From positions 734,053 through 798,052 of the forward strand of contig NZ_CP019323.1 of NCBI RefSeq assembly GCF_001971585.1: a DNA stretch of 64,000 nucleotides, written 5' to 3'. The stretch is from Companilactobacillus allii (GTDB lineage: Bacteria; Bacillota; Bacilli; Lactobacillales; Lactobacillaceae). Below the pieces are notes generated by a model. It had not been told where the DNA came from and made no database searches. It was given only the letters and a program-made list of their open reading frames with translations. This document shows, piece after piece, positions 52,398 to 60,961 of this stretch; within the stretch, counting starts at the first letter, position 1; each line of letters begins with the position of its first letter. The translations under genes and the position numbers were made by a program.

Positions 52398-52518
52398 GGA
52401 AACGCGTTCCAAAACACAATTTCTTCCGCTTAACGTAATATGGGGCGTCATTCACATTCGTGAATGGCACCCCATATTATGTTAATGCTCGGAAATTCCC
52501 GTGCTTTTGTGCGCTCTA
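52398..52518 (-). repeat. structured 3' repeat element, copy B
   Basis: On the minus strand it begins with the stop codon of the GPP34-like gene (TAGAGCGCA) and ends ACGCGTTTCC. It shares AATTTCCGAGCATTAAC and TTAAGCGGAAGAAATTG with copy A. The long inner stem (ATAATATGGGG.../...CCCCATATTA) has a different sequence from copy A but the same tip ATTCAC...GTGAAT. Confidence 0.87.
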
Positions 52519-53154
52519 TCCTAATAGTGTCAGAATAACTCGATTCAATCTCTTAGATAACTCAAACAACTTCTCATAGGTTGGGTCATCTTGGTTTTCT
52601 TCGATATTGGATTTTAGCTGTTTCAATTCGAATGGTGTGAAATATGTCTTCAAGTCGTGACTTCCATAAAGGGTCGTCAAAAGAGCGAATGTTTCAGGTG
52701 AAACTTTACTTCCTGAATTCAAGAACTCTTTTCTAACGTCACTAACTAGGTCTTCTTTGACACGATGGTCTGGAAGGTAATTGTTAGTCTTAAAAACTAC
52801 ACCCGTTACAGCTTTTGTAACGTCGACTTTATTAACTAGTGAGTCGCCGATTTCGTTGTAGATCTGTTTGGTGATATTTTCTTTTGTTGCCATGGCACGA
52901 AGTACGTGTGTAACGCTTTTTCCTTGGTTTTTGTTGATGATTTGGAAGAATTCATTGAGATATTCTTTATCATCTGGTAAAACCTTGTTAATGATGACAC
53001 TGTTGTCAGTAAGATCGATAATATCGTTTAAAGCCAAGTCGAAAAAAGAACTTTCAGCCAAATACGCTCTACGTCTAGTGTTCTTAAATACTCGTACACT
53101 GCCTTTTTCATTGCACGATAAAATAAAATATTTTTGAGGAATATTTAAATTCAT
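52516..53154 (-). CDS. GPP34-like (Golgi phosphoprotein 3 fold) protein, tentative
   Basis: A soluble helical protein of 212 residues. The N-terminal YFILSCNEKGSV...RAYLAESSFFDLALNDIIDLTDNSVIINKVLPDD and a later SPETFALLTTLYGSHDLKTYFTPFELKQL fit the GPP34 pattern of a strand-turn start followed by a helical bundle that binds phosphoinositides in eukaryotes. The bacterial role is unknown. AAAAGGAG precedes ATG 53154; it follows the SGNH hydrolase gene by 12 bp, so the two form an operon. Confidence 0.55.
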   Translation of the reverse strand: MNLNIPQKYFILSCNEKGSVRVFKNTRRRAYLAESSFFDLALNDIIDLTDNSVIINKVLPDDKEYLNEFFQIINKNQGKSVTHVLRAMATKENITKQIYNEIGDSLVNKVDVTKAVTGVVFKTNNYLPDHRVKEDLVSDVRKEFLNSGSKVSPETFALLTTLYGSHDLKTYFTPFELKQLKSNIEENQDDPTYEKLFELSKRLNRVILTLLG

Positions 53155-53166
53155 AAAGTGCTCCTT

Positions 53167-53751
53167 TTAATTCGACACTAGTGTGTTTTGTTTGACTAGC
53201 GTTGCTTTAATTTCTGGTACAAGTTCGTCCTCTAAAAGAATATAACCATCTTTAGTGAAGTGTAGTCCATCTTTTTGCAGTAATTTGCCCTTAGATGGAC
53301 AACTTGTCATTTTATGTAGGAGATCAACGTAGGACACTTCTAATTGCTTAGAGAGGTGTTCGGTTACGAGTTCAAATTGTAACTGTCTGGTCCAAGGTCG
53401 ATTAGGATTTTTGACCCAATCGGTATACGGTGGAGAAAGCAAGATTACTTTTGAAACGCCGATTTCCTTTATAATTGTGGATAGATTCGTTGAGAACTTA
53501 CCCGGTTTGATTTCATCGTCAATGGAAATGTCGTTGGCACCAAAGCCTAAGACAACAATATCTGGATGTAAGCTTACGATATCTTGATCAACACGTGTCA
53601 CAGCATTACTGGTTTTGTATCCTGGAATAGACACATTCACGACTTCGTCATTGGGGAACTTTTTTTGGATAGCGTTAGTGAGTATATCACTCATAACACC
53701 GTCATGAAATCCCGCCATGATCGAGTCTCCAAATAATACTATTTTTTTCAT
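53167..53751 (-). CDS. SGNH/GDSL family hydrolase
   Basis: The 194-residue enzyme carries block I FGDSIMAG (nucleophile Ser10), block III GFGANDI and block V KDGLHFTKDGY with catalytic Asp and His. There is no signal peptide, so it is cytoplasmic. Esterase or acyl-hydrolase activity is expected; the substrate is unknown. Confidence 0.88.
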   Translation of the reverse strand: MKKIVLFGDSIMAGFHDGVMSDILTNAIQKKFPNDEVVNVSIPGYKTSNAVTRVDQDIVSLHPDIVVLGFGANDISIDDEIKPGKFSTNLSTIIKEIGVSKVILLSPPYTDWVKNPNRPWTRQLQFELVTEHLSKQLEVSYVDLLHKMTSCPSKGKLLQKDGLHFTKDGYILLEDELVPEIKATLVKQNTLVSN

Positions 53752-53822
53752 ATATTAAGTCCTTCTAAAAAGTTCTATACTATATAAGAATACCAGAAAA
53801 AATGTTAAGTAGGTTTAGTAAT

Positions 53823-54749
53823 ATGCAAAATTTATCTAACTATAATAAATTTTCTCGTGAACAATGGGAGAATTTCCATGGGGAATATAATAAACAAGCA
53901 ATAACTGACGGAGAACTGCGTAAAATCAAGTCCTTAGATGATGAGATATCAATCGATGACGTTAAGTCTATTTATGCACCGATTCGACATTTATTACATA
54001 TTTACTTGAAGAATTATCGCAAATTAACTAAGTTAAAGAGTGACTTCTTAAATAGTAGTAATAAAAAAGTCCCATTCATTATTGGTGTGTCGGGATCTGT
54101 TGCGGTGGGTAAGAGTACTACGGCCCGCTTACTAAAGATTATGCTAGAACGGGCATATCCGCAATATACAGTTTCACAAATGACGACTGATGGTTTCTTG
54201 TATCCTAGTAAAGTCCTCAAAGAACGTAATTTGATGGATAAGAAAGGATTCCCTGAGACGTATGATATGCCTAAGCTGTTGCAATTCTTGAGTGATGTCA
54301 AAACTAAGAATGGGCCGATATCGTATCCGCTATACTCACACAATATTTATGACATTATTCCAGATCGTCATGAAGAAGTGCAGAATCCAGATATTCTTAT
54401 AGTTGAAGGAATCAATGTCTTGCAGCTGACTCAGAGTAGTAATATTTATACGAGTGACTTTTTTGACTTCTCTATCTATATCGACGCTGAAGTAGATGAT
54501 ATTGAGGAGTGGTTCTTGAATCGATTCGAAACGCTGCTGGACTTGGCACGAAATGATCCCAATTCATATTATTATCAATATACGCAAGTGCCAGAAGATA
54601 AGGCACTGGATATGGCGAGGAATGTTTGGGATACGATCAATTATGTTAATTTGCGTGATTACATCAAACCAACTATGACAAGGGCTGATTTGATATTGCA
54701 TAAAGCTAAGAATCACCAGATTGATACAATACTTTTGAGAAAATACTAA
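53823..54749 (+). CDS. coaA: type I pantothenate kinase
   Basis: The 308-residue enzyme phosphorylates pantothenate, the first step to coenzyme A. Walker A is GVSGSVAVGKSTTARLL; TTDGFLYPS, DMPKLLQFL and SPLYSHN-type (YPLYSHNIYDI) segments are conserved. ATG 53823 has TAAGTAGG about 10 bases upstream; an ATG at 53802 lacks a ribosome site and would add seven residues. Confidence 0.94.
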   Translation: MQNLSNYNKFSREQWENFHGEYNKQAITDGELRKIKSLDDEISIDDVKSIYAPIRHLLHIYLKNYRKLTKLKSDFLNSSNKKVPFIIGVSGSVAVGKSTTARLLKIMLERAYPQYTVSQMTTDGFLYPSKVLKERNLMDKKGFPETYDMPKLLQFLSDVKTKNGPISYPLYSHNIYDIIPDRHEEVQNPDILIVEGINVLQLTQSSNIYTSDFFDFSIYIDAEVDDIEEWFLNRFETLLDLARNDPNSYYYQYTQVPEDKALDMARNVWDTINYVNLRDYIKPTMTRADLILHKAKNHQIDTILLRKY

Positions 54750-54819
54750 AAAGCATTTCCAAAAGTATGACAGATAGCAGTTTTTCATATACAATAGAAT
54801 AAATTAAAACTAGGGGGAT

Positions 54820-56376
54820 ATGGATTTGAGCAAAGAATGGCCAGATGCGGACAGCATTATTGTTTTGGACTATGGTAGCCAATATAACCAATTGATTACT
54901 CGTAGAATTCGTGATATCGGAATCTATTCAGAGTTGTTACCAAACACGATTACTGCCGCTGAGATTAAAGAAATTAATCCTAAAGGTATTATTTTGTCAG
55001 GTGGACCTAATTCAGTTTATGACAAAGACGCCTTTTCAATTGACCAAGATATTTATAAGCTAGGAATTCCTATGCTTGGTATTTGTTACGGTATGCAATT
55101 GATGTCTTATAACTTGGGTGGAAAAGTTGAATCTGCCGACAATCGTGAATATGGAAAGGCTGACATCGAAGTTACTGATGAAAATTCTGCCTTGTTCAAG
55201 GGATTGCCAAAGAAACAAGTTGTTTGGATGAGTCATGGTGATCTAGTACGTGTTGCACCAGATGGGTTCAAAGTTACAGCCACAAGTAAGAATGCACCTA
55301 TTTCATCTATCGCTGATGACAAACGTAAAATGTACGGAGTACAATTCCATGCTGAAGTTAGAAATACTGAGTACGGAATGGATATTTTGAAGCATTTTGC
55401 ATTTGATGTTTGTGATGCTGATGCAAATTGGAAGATGAGTGACTTTATCGACCAACAAATCGAGAAGATTCGTAAAACTGTTGGTGATAAGAAGGTTATT
55501 TTGGGACTTTCAGGTGGTGTTGATTCATCTGTTGTAGGTGTTTTACTTCACAAGGCCATTGGTACACAACTAACAAGTATCTTCGTTGATCACGGTCTTT
55601 TACGTAAGAACGAAGCTGATGAAGTTATGGCCAGTCTTGAAGGTAAATTCGGTCTTAATATTATCAAAGTGGACGCTCAAAAGCGTTTCATGGATAAGTT
55701 GGCCGGAGTATCTGACCCTGAAAAGAAACGTAAGATCATCGGTAATGAGTTCATTCAAGTATTTGATGAAGAAGCAACTAAGCTTCATGGAATCGACTTC
55801 TTAGCACAAGGTACTTTGTATACTGATGTTATCGAAAGTGGTACAAGTACTGCTCAAACCATTAAGTCTCACCATAATGTTGGTGGACTTCCAGAAGACA
55901 TGCAATTCAAGTTGATCGAGCCATTGAGAACATTGTTCAAAGATGAGACTCGTCAATTAGGTGAAGAACTTGGTATGCCACATGACCTAGTTTGGCGCCA
56001 ACCATTCCCAGGTCCTGGACTTGGAATTCGTGTAATTGGTGAAGTTACAGAAGAAAAACTAGAGATAGTTCGTGAATCTGACTTTGTCTTACGTGATGAG
56101 ATCAAAAAAGCTGGATTGGATGAAAAAATCTGGCAATACTTTACAGTATTACCAGGGATTCGTTCAGTTGGTGTTATGGGTGATGGTAGAACTTACGATT
56201 ATACAATCGGAATTCGTGCCGTTAACTCTATCGATGGAATGACCGCTGACTTCGCTAAGATTGATTGGGATGTATTACAAGCAATCTCCGTAAGAATCGT
56301 AAACGAAGTCGATCATGTCAATCGTGTAGTGTATGATATTACTTCTAAGCCGCCCGCAACTATTGAGTGGGAATAA
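54820..56376 (+). CDS. guaA: GMP synthase (glutamine-hydrolysing)
   Basis: A 518-residue enzyme converting XMP to GMP. Class I amidotransferase domain with GICYGMQL (Cys nucleophile) and QFHAEV (His), ATP-pyrophosphatase P-loop LSGGVDSS near residue 230, and C-terminal dimerisation region ending [14 protein letters not shown] is only two bases before ATG 54820 but eight before TTG 54826, so TTG may be the true start (MSKEWPDAD). No purine riboswitch is visible upstream. Confidence 0.96.
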   Translation: MDLSKEWPDADSIIVLDYGSQYNQLITRRIRDIGIYSELLPNTITAAEIKEINPKGIILSGGPNSVYDKDAFSIDQDIYKLGIPMLGICYGMQLMSYNLGGKVESADNREYGKADIEVTDENSALFKGLPKKQVVWMSHGDLVRVAPDGFKVTATSKNAPISSIADDKRKMYGVQFHAEVRNTEYGMDILKHFAFDVCDADANWKMSDFIDQQIEKIRKTVGDKKVILGLSGGVDSSVVGVLLHKAIGTQLTSIFVDHGLLRKNEADEVMASLEGKFGLNIIKVDAQKRFMDKLAGVSDPEKKRKIIGNEFIQVFDEEATKLHGIDFLAQGTLYTDVIESGTSTAQTIKSHHNVGGLPEDMQFKLIEPLRTLFKDETRQLGEELGMPHDLVWRQPFPGPGLGIRVIGEVTEEKLEIVRESDFVLRDEIKKAGLDEKIWQYFTVLPGIRSVGVMGDGRTYDYTIGIRAVNSIDGMTADFAKIDWDVLQAISVRIVNEVDHVNRVVYDITSKPPATIEWE

Positions 56377-56390
56377 TTATAGTTTCAAAG

Positions 56391-56427
56391 AAATAGCTAT
56401 GCCAAATTTTTGGCATGGCTATTTTTT
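56391..56427 (+). terminator. terminator after guaA
   Basis: AAATAGC-ATGCCA, loop AATTTT, TGGCAT-GCTATTTTTT. Confidence 0.88.
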
Positions 56428-56590
56428 GTGGAATGAACTTGTATAAGGACATCTCTAAATTGCCTTAGTCGTTAAGTATTCCTCACTTATTTGAGGTTAT
56501 TTAATATGAATTAAATCAAAAATCGAATGAAATACAGTCTATAAATGTATATTCATTTTCTGATGGAGTTACTCTGATTGACAGAAAGAC

Positions 56591-56645
56591 CCCAGTCTAT
56601 TACAATGATATTACTTTTTAGGTAATATCATTGTAATAGACTGGG
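56591..56645. promoter_or_regulatory. 24-bp perfect inverted repeat before higB
   Basis: Left arm 56591-56614 and right arm 56622-56645 are exact reverse complements with a 7-nt loop (TTTTTAG). The right arm ends in ACTGGG six bases before the toxin ATG, so the only ribosome-site-like GGG is inside the stem. It may be the antitoxin operator, a translational lock, or a terminator-like barrier. Confidence 0.8.
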
Positions 56646-56651
56646 TTAAAT

Positions 56652-56990
56652 ATGCAGATTGAGTATAAAAACGGAAAGGTCAAAAAGCAATGCTGTTCCT
56701 TAAAAGAGGCGAGGAAAGCGTTCTCTGATAAAATTGCAAAAAAATTAATAAAACTAGTTAATTTTATTGAATCTTCTGATAATTTGGAATCAATAATTAA
56801 TAATCCAGTTTACCACTTTCATAAATTAAAAGGTAATATGGATGGGTTTTATGCAATGGATATTGATGGACGTTCAAAATCGTATAGATTAATTGTTACG
56901 TTTGATGACTATAATGTTGATCAAGTATTTAATGATTCTATTTTGATTGTTCAAATACGGATTGAGGAGGTCAGTAAACATTATGAGTAA
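56652..56990 (+). CDS. higB: HigB-like toxin of a type II toxin-antitoxin system
   Basis: A 112-residue protein of the RelE/HigB fold: LKEARKAFSDKIAKKLIKLVNFIESSDNLESI, YHFHKLKGNMDGFYAMDIDGRSKSYRLIVTF. Such toxins are ribosome-dependent mRNA endonucleases. Toxin-before-antitoxin order and overlap with the next gene (8 bases) are typical of higBA. Codon use and AT content differ from neighbours, suggesting acquisition. Confidence 0.82.
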   Translation: MQIEYKNGKVKKQCCSLKEARKAFSDKIAKKLIKLVNFIESSDNLESIINNPVYHFHKLKGNMDGFYAMDIDGRSKSYRLIVTFDDYNVDQVFNDSILIVQIRIEEVSKHYE

Positions 56991-58068
56991 AGAGATTGTT
57001 TATAAGGATTTGATTGCTTTTCATCCGGGATCATATGTGGAAGATATTATTGATGAACTTAATATTACCCAAGTTGAGTTTGCTGGTAGGCTTGGAACAT
57101 CACCTAAAACAATAAGTAAAATCATAAATGGTGAAGATAATATCAGTAATGATATTGCTAATAAACTTGCAAAAATCACAGGTATCTCGGTAAAAACTTG
57201 GATCAATTTACAGACAAACTATGATTTAAAGGTTATCGAGATTGAGAATAAAAAAGATAAAGATGAAGAAAAAATAGTTAGTTTAATTGCTTTTGATTAT
57301 TTCAAAAAGAATCGATTTGTTTATGATAAAAAATACAGTATCCAAGAGAAAATTAAAACGCTTAGAAAGTTATTAAGGATATCTGATTTATCACAGTTAA
57401 GTAATTTAAGCTCATCGGTTAGTTATAGAAATACTCAAGCCTTTTCAGAAAAATCAATTGTAAATTCTAATGTAATGTTAGAGCTAGCAATAGATGAGGC
57501 AAGAAATTTCACTGAGAACAAGTATACGAAGAATAAACTGATAGAAGCTCTTCCTTCTATTAGAAAAATGTCACTTGAAGAGCCTAAAGAATTTTATCCG
57601 AAGTTAAAAAAAATCTTACTTGAATGCGGGATAGTTTTAGTCGGTTTGCCAAAATTAACAAATGCAAATTTAAATGGTGCAACGAAAAAATTTAAAAATG
57701 GTAGTGTGTTACTTTTGATAACTGATAGAAATAAAAGATCAGATATTTTTTGGTTCTCATTAATTCATGAACTAGGACATATTTATAATGATGATTTTTA
57801 TTCTGACTATAAAGATGATAATAGTTACAAATTAAAGGAAGAGACAGCGGATAGATTTGCACTTGATTTTTATATACCGCAAAACGTATATGATGAATTT
57901 GTTAAAAACGGTGATTTCACCAAACATTCAATTGATAATTTTGCTAATAACTTGGGAATATTGCCTAGTATCGTTGTCGGGAGACTGCAAAAAGATGATT
58001 ATGTCTCTTACAAGAATAAAAGTTTAAATTCACTTAAACATAGTTATAGTATTGTACGCACTAGATAG
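56983..58068 (+). CDS. higA: HigA-like antitoxin fused to ImmA/IrrE (M78) metallopeptidase
   Basis: The 361-residue protein begins with a HigA-type HTH (DIIDELNITQVEFAGRLGTSPKTISKIINGE, about residues 15-50). A long linker leads to an ImmA/IrrE-like zinc peptidase domain with FSLIHELGHIYND (HExxH near residue 262) and a downstream acidic ETADRFALDFYIP. The peptidase could cleave the antitoxin part or a partner repressor. ATG 56983 is preceded by GAGGAGG; the frame extends upstream to 56947 without a better start. Confidence 0.85.
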   Translation: MSKEIVYKDLIAFHPGSYVEDIIDELNITQVEFAGRLGTSPKTISKIINGEDNISNDIANKLAKITGISVKTWINLQTNYDLKVIEIENKKDKDEEKIVSLIAFDYFKKNRFVYDKKYSIQEKIKTLRKLLRISDLSQLSNLSSSVSYRNTQAFSEKSIVNSNVMLELAIDEARNFTENKYTKNKLIEALPSIRKMSLEEPKEFYPKLKKILLECGIVLVGLPKLTNANLNGATKKFKNGSVLLLITDRNKRSDIFWFSLIHELGHIYNDDFYSDYKDDNSYKLKEETADRFALDFYIPQNVYDEFVKNGDFTKHSIDNFANNLGILPSIVVGRLQKDDYVSYKNKSLNSLKHSYSIVRTR

Positions 58069-58140
58069 ATTATGGTTATGTGATATATTATATTGAGTAG
58101 AATCCCAAAGTGATAGAAATATTAAATGTAATTGAAAGTG

Positions 58141-58184
58141 AAAAGTCCCCTAGTTTTGATTTAACGTCAAACTAGGGGGCTTTT
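58141..58184. terminator. strong bidirectional terminator
   Basis: AAAAGTCCCCTAGTTTTGA, loop TTTAACG, TCAAACTAGGGGGCTTTT. The remaining 58069-58318 region has no gene. Confidence 0.88.
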
Positions 58185-58318
58185 CTAATTGAGTAATATA
58201 TGAAGCAAAAAATGAATTGTAAAAATTCATTTTGAAGGTATTAAGAAAATTAAAACGGATCACTCTGGAAGTCAAAAAAACTTTTTAATTACTGTAAAGA
58301 AGTATATTATTTGTCACA

Positions 58319-58975
58319 CTAAAACATAGCAATAGCGTCTGCCAAGCTAGGCAACACTGCAACAGATTGTTTTGCCATCTCTTTACTTGGTTGTAACAAG
58401 TCAGGAACAATCACAACGTCAATATTCGCAGCTAGTCCTGCTTCGATTCCACTGGTAGAATCTTCAAAAATAACAGCTTCTTCTGGTGATGCATTAGTTA
58501 CATCTAGTGCATGTAAGTAGATGTCAGGAGCGGGTTTGTTGTTTGATACGTCATCCCCACTAATTAATCCAGTGAAGTAATCCTTGATACCGACATTCTT
58601 GATGTTGAGCATTAGAATATCTCTTGTTGAGGAAGTAGTAATGAATCGTTTGATGTCATGTTGCTTCAAGAATTTGAGTAGTTCCAGTGTTCCGGGCTTG
58701 AGGTCTGCTTCACCAGCGAGGACTTTTTCATGATAGAGTTACAATGATTCGTCGAATATCTTTTGGCCTAGTTCTTCATTATTGACGAGTTCTTGAATAC
58801 GTCTTTTAGTGTCAGGGAACCCCTTGGCAATGTAGTGTGAGTTATCTTCTTTTGTAAATGGGAAACCGTATTTTTTAAGAACGTCTCTTCTAGTTGAATA
58901 GTACAGACCTTCTGTGTCAATCAATATGCCGTCCATATCAAAGAATACGAATTTCTTATCATGCAGATTTTTCAT
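58319..58975 (-). pseudogene. HAD-family phosphatase (beta-phosphoglucomutase-like) with an in-frame stop
   Basis: The N-terminal part (58975-58742) carries FVFFDMDGILIDTEGLYYSTRR, the HAD motif I; the C-terminal part has ITTSSTR, KPAPDIYLHAL (motif III) and VIFEDSTSGIEAGLAA (motif IV). They lie in one frame, split only by TAA at 58741-58739 after FDESL; the intervening codons read LYHEKVLAGEADLKPGTLELLKF, as expected for this family. A single nonsense change inactivates or splits the enzyme. Internal restart at TTG 58669 is conceivable but would lack motif I. Confidence 0.88.
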
Positions 58976-59065
58976 AGATTAGTTCTCCTTATTTCATTTG
59001 TTTGGTAGCGCTTTATATCTTTGATTGTACACTATGTAATCAAGGTATTATGATAATGAATATAC

Positions 59066-59112
59066 AAAAAGGTCCCAAGAATTTCAATTTAGAGATTCTT
59101 GGGACTTTTTCC
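59066..59112. terminator. bidirectional terminator between HAD and LytTR genes
   Basis: AAAGGTCCCAAGAAT and ATTCTTGGGACTTTTT form a 13-bp or longer stem. It lies upstream of both divergent genes, so it may be a leftover or a barrier. Confidence 0.75.
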
Positions 59113-59203
59113 ACTTAAACACAAAAACTAACCACTAAGTAAAAACCTATATACACTCCAGACTATATATGGTGTAATACTCCTATCGAAAGGGTTGTTA
59201 GCT

Positions 59204-59656
59204 GTGAAAATAAGGGTAGATGTTTCGCCAGATTATTCTGAAAAGGAGATCGTTATAAAGTCTCCTGAGGATGATGCAGAATTAAAGGAACTTCTGGATA
59301 AAATCAAGAATATAAATAATCAGTTGGGTAAGATCAGTGGGTATATCGATGATACGGTTTATTCGCTGACTCTCAACAGTATTTTGTTCTTTGAAACTGA
59401 TGATAGAAATGTCTACGCACATACGACTAATAATGCTTATTTGATCCATTATCGTTTGTACGAATTGGAGAATAGTTTGCCGGATAACTTCTTAAGAGTA
59501 TCCAAATCCTCAATTTTGAATGTTGATGAGGTTGTGTCACTGACCAGATCAGTGACTGGGAACTTGGTCCAATTCAAGGAGTCATACAAGACACTGTATG
59601 TTTCCAGACGATTTTTAAAAGGATTAAAGAATAAGTTAGATCAAAAGGAGTTTTGA
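59204..59656 (+). CDS. LytTR-domain DNA-binding regulator
   Basis: A 150-residue regulator without a receiver domain. The N-terminal half is a short helical region; the C-terminal LytTR domain covers about 55-145 (NSILFFETDDRNVYAHTTNNAYLIHYRLYELENSL, FLRVSKSSILNVDEV). GTG 59204 is ten bases after AAAGGG; the TTG at 59195 is too close to it. The membrane protein gene follows with a 4-base offset, a common pair in Firmicutes in which the membrane protein modulates the regulator. Confidence 0.83.
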   Translation: MKIRVDVSPDYSEKEIVIKSPEDDAELKELLDKIKNINNQLGKISGYIDDTVYSLTLNSILFFETDDRNVYAHTTNNAYLIHYRLYELENSLPDNFLRVSKSSILNVDEVVSLTRSVTGNLVQFKESYKTLYVSRRFLKGLKNKLDQKEF

Positions 59657-59658
59657 TT

Positions 59659-60408
59659 ATGAGAAATAGGAATGGAATATTTTGGGGATTATTCATGTTA
59701 CTTAGTGCGGGTATCCTAGTTGTCAGCCAAATGCACTTGATTACTTATACCTTCACATTTTGGACTATTGTAGCAACGATTTTCCTTGTGGCAATTTTGA
59801 TTAAGAGTTTGGTTTACTTTTCAGTTCCGGGAACGGTATTTTCACTGGCTTTCATGGCAATCTTATACGCCAAACCACTTGGTATTACTGCAATTGTTCC
59901 CTGGACACTACTTGGTGCAGCACTATTGGTGTCGATTGGGTTATCTATGATACTTAATCCGCTACTGTCTAAGCATCGTCCTTGGAATAGATATTATCGT
60001 CACCATAACAATTGGCATGGTCATTCATATCACCATGGTTACGATCACGAAGTTGATGTTGACAATATAGATATCCCAGACGTTAATGTAAGTGTCAAAA
60101 TGGGTAGCAGTGTAAGATATGTGACCTCAGATTATTTCAAGGGGGCCAATATAGATGTCTCGATGGGTAATGCCAAGGTGTACTTTGAGAATGTAAAGAT
60201 TGATGATTCAGCAATTATTAATATCAATGTATCGCTTGGTAGTGTTGAGTTATATCTGCCTAGTCATTGGAATGTTGTAAAGGAGTTGGATAATAACAAC
60301 ATGAGTGGAATTGACGATGTTGGACCAATTCACTCATCTGAAGATTCTCCAACTGTGACGATTGTTGGACAAGCCACATTGTCAGGAATTACGATTCATC
60401 GTATTTAA
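59659..60408 (+). CDS. LiaF-like membrane protein with His-rich linker
   Basis: The 249-residue protein has four membrane spans (about 5-105), then a His-rich cytoplasmic or exposed linker (YRHHNNWHGHSYHHGYDHE), then a beta-helix-like C-terminal domain (VSVKMGSSVRYVTSDYFKGANIDVSMGNAKVYF, SLGSVELYLP) of the LiaF/DUF2154 type that responds to envelope stress. The His-rich stretch could bind metal. Translationally coupled to the LytTR gene. Confidence 0.78.
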   Translation: MRNRNGIFWGLFMLLSAGILVVSQMHLITYTFTFWTIVATIFLVAILIKSLVYFSVPGTVFSLAFMAILYAKPLGITAIVPWTLLGAALLVSIGLSMILNPLLSKHRPWNRYYRHHNNWHGHSYHHGYDHEVDVDNIDIPDVNVSVKMGSSVRYVTSDYFKGANIDVSMGNAKVYFENVKIDDSAIININVSLGSVELYLPSHWNVVKELDNNNMSGIDDVGPIHSSEDSPTVTIVGQATLSGITIHRI

Positions 60409-60412
60409 ATTA

Positions 60413-60450
60413 AAAAAGGATCTGAAAAATTTATTTTTCAGGTTCTTTTT
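60413..60450. terminator. bidirectional terminator
   Basis: AAAAAGGATCTGAAAAAT and ATTTTTCAGGTTCTTTTT, between the convergent LiaF-like and MerR genes. Confidence 0.8.
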
Positions 60451-60457
60451 ACTATAT

Positions 60458-60841
60458 TCAATTACGTTTTAATAATTTACCATCATATTTTTCGACTTGT
60501 TGCTCATAATGTTCGACTTTATTAAGTATCTTGTCATAAGTTGCTTGTATCTCATCGCGTTTGGCCTTAATGACATCTAGTTGCTCTGCCAATAAGTCCT
60601 TTCTAGCTTGTAAAGTAACATCCCCTTGACTAAAGAGGTCGATATATTCAATCAAATATTCAATACTGACACCGGCATCTCTCATACAACGTGCAAAATC
60701 AACCCATTCCAGATCCTCTTGGTCGTAATCTCTGTGACCAGAAGAATTACGAGTGATTTTGGGAATGGCTCCAACACGTTCCCAGTAGCGAAGTGTATCA
60801 GCGGAAATATCAAAACGTTTAGCAACATCTTTAATTTGCAT
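60458..60841 (-). CDS. MerR-family transcriptional regulator
   Basis: A 127-residue MerR protein: N-terminal winged helix (MQIKDVAKRFDISADTLRYWERVGAIPKITRNSSGHRDY), dimerising coiled coil (about 75-120). No cysteine metal site at the C-terminus; it belongs to the aldehyde/stress-responsive AdhR-like group. Its own promoter carries a matching operator. Aldo/keto reductases nearby may be targets. Confidence 0.87.
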   Translation of the reverse strand: MQIKDVAKRFDISADTLRYWERVGAIPKITRNSSGHRDYDQEDLEWVDFARCMRDAGVSIEYLIEYIDLFSQGDVTLQARKDLLAEQLDVIKAKRDEIQATYDKILNKVEHYEQQVEKYDGKLLKRN

Positions 60842-60881
60842 ATTATTTTCCTTTCAGTTGATTATATTTAACATGGTTTAG

Positions 60882-60918
60882 ATTAATACTTGGATTGGAC
60901 TCCAAGTCAAGTATTAAT
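60882..60918 (-). promoter_or_regulatory. MerR-type operator/promoter of merR
   Basis: Nested dyads: ATTAATACTTG (60882-60892) with CAAGTATTAAT (60908-60918), and ACTTGGA with TCCAAGT inside. On the minus strand TTGACT (60910-60905) and TAATCT are about 19 bp apart, the long spacer MerR activators act on. Confidence 0.72.
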
Positions 60919-60961
60919 TGGAATTCTATTAACTGTGCCATCATTAAGAAGTCTTTAGGGG

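Noticed and set aside
52397-52411. TGGAAACGCGTTCCA as a CcpA cre site
   Set aside because: It coincides with the conserved ACGCGTTT end of structured repeat B, so it is better explained by the element.
54749-54820. Purine riboswitch before guaA
   Set aside because: The 70-bp gap is too short and lacks the conserved three-way junction sequences.
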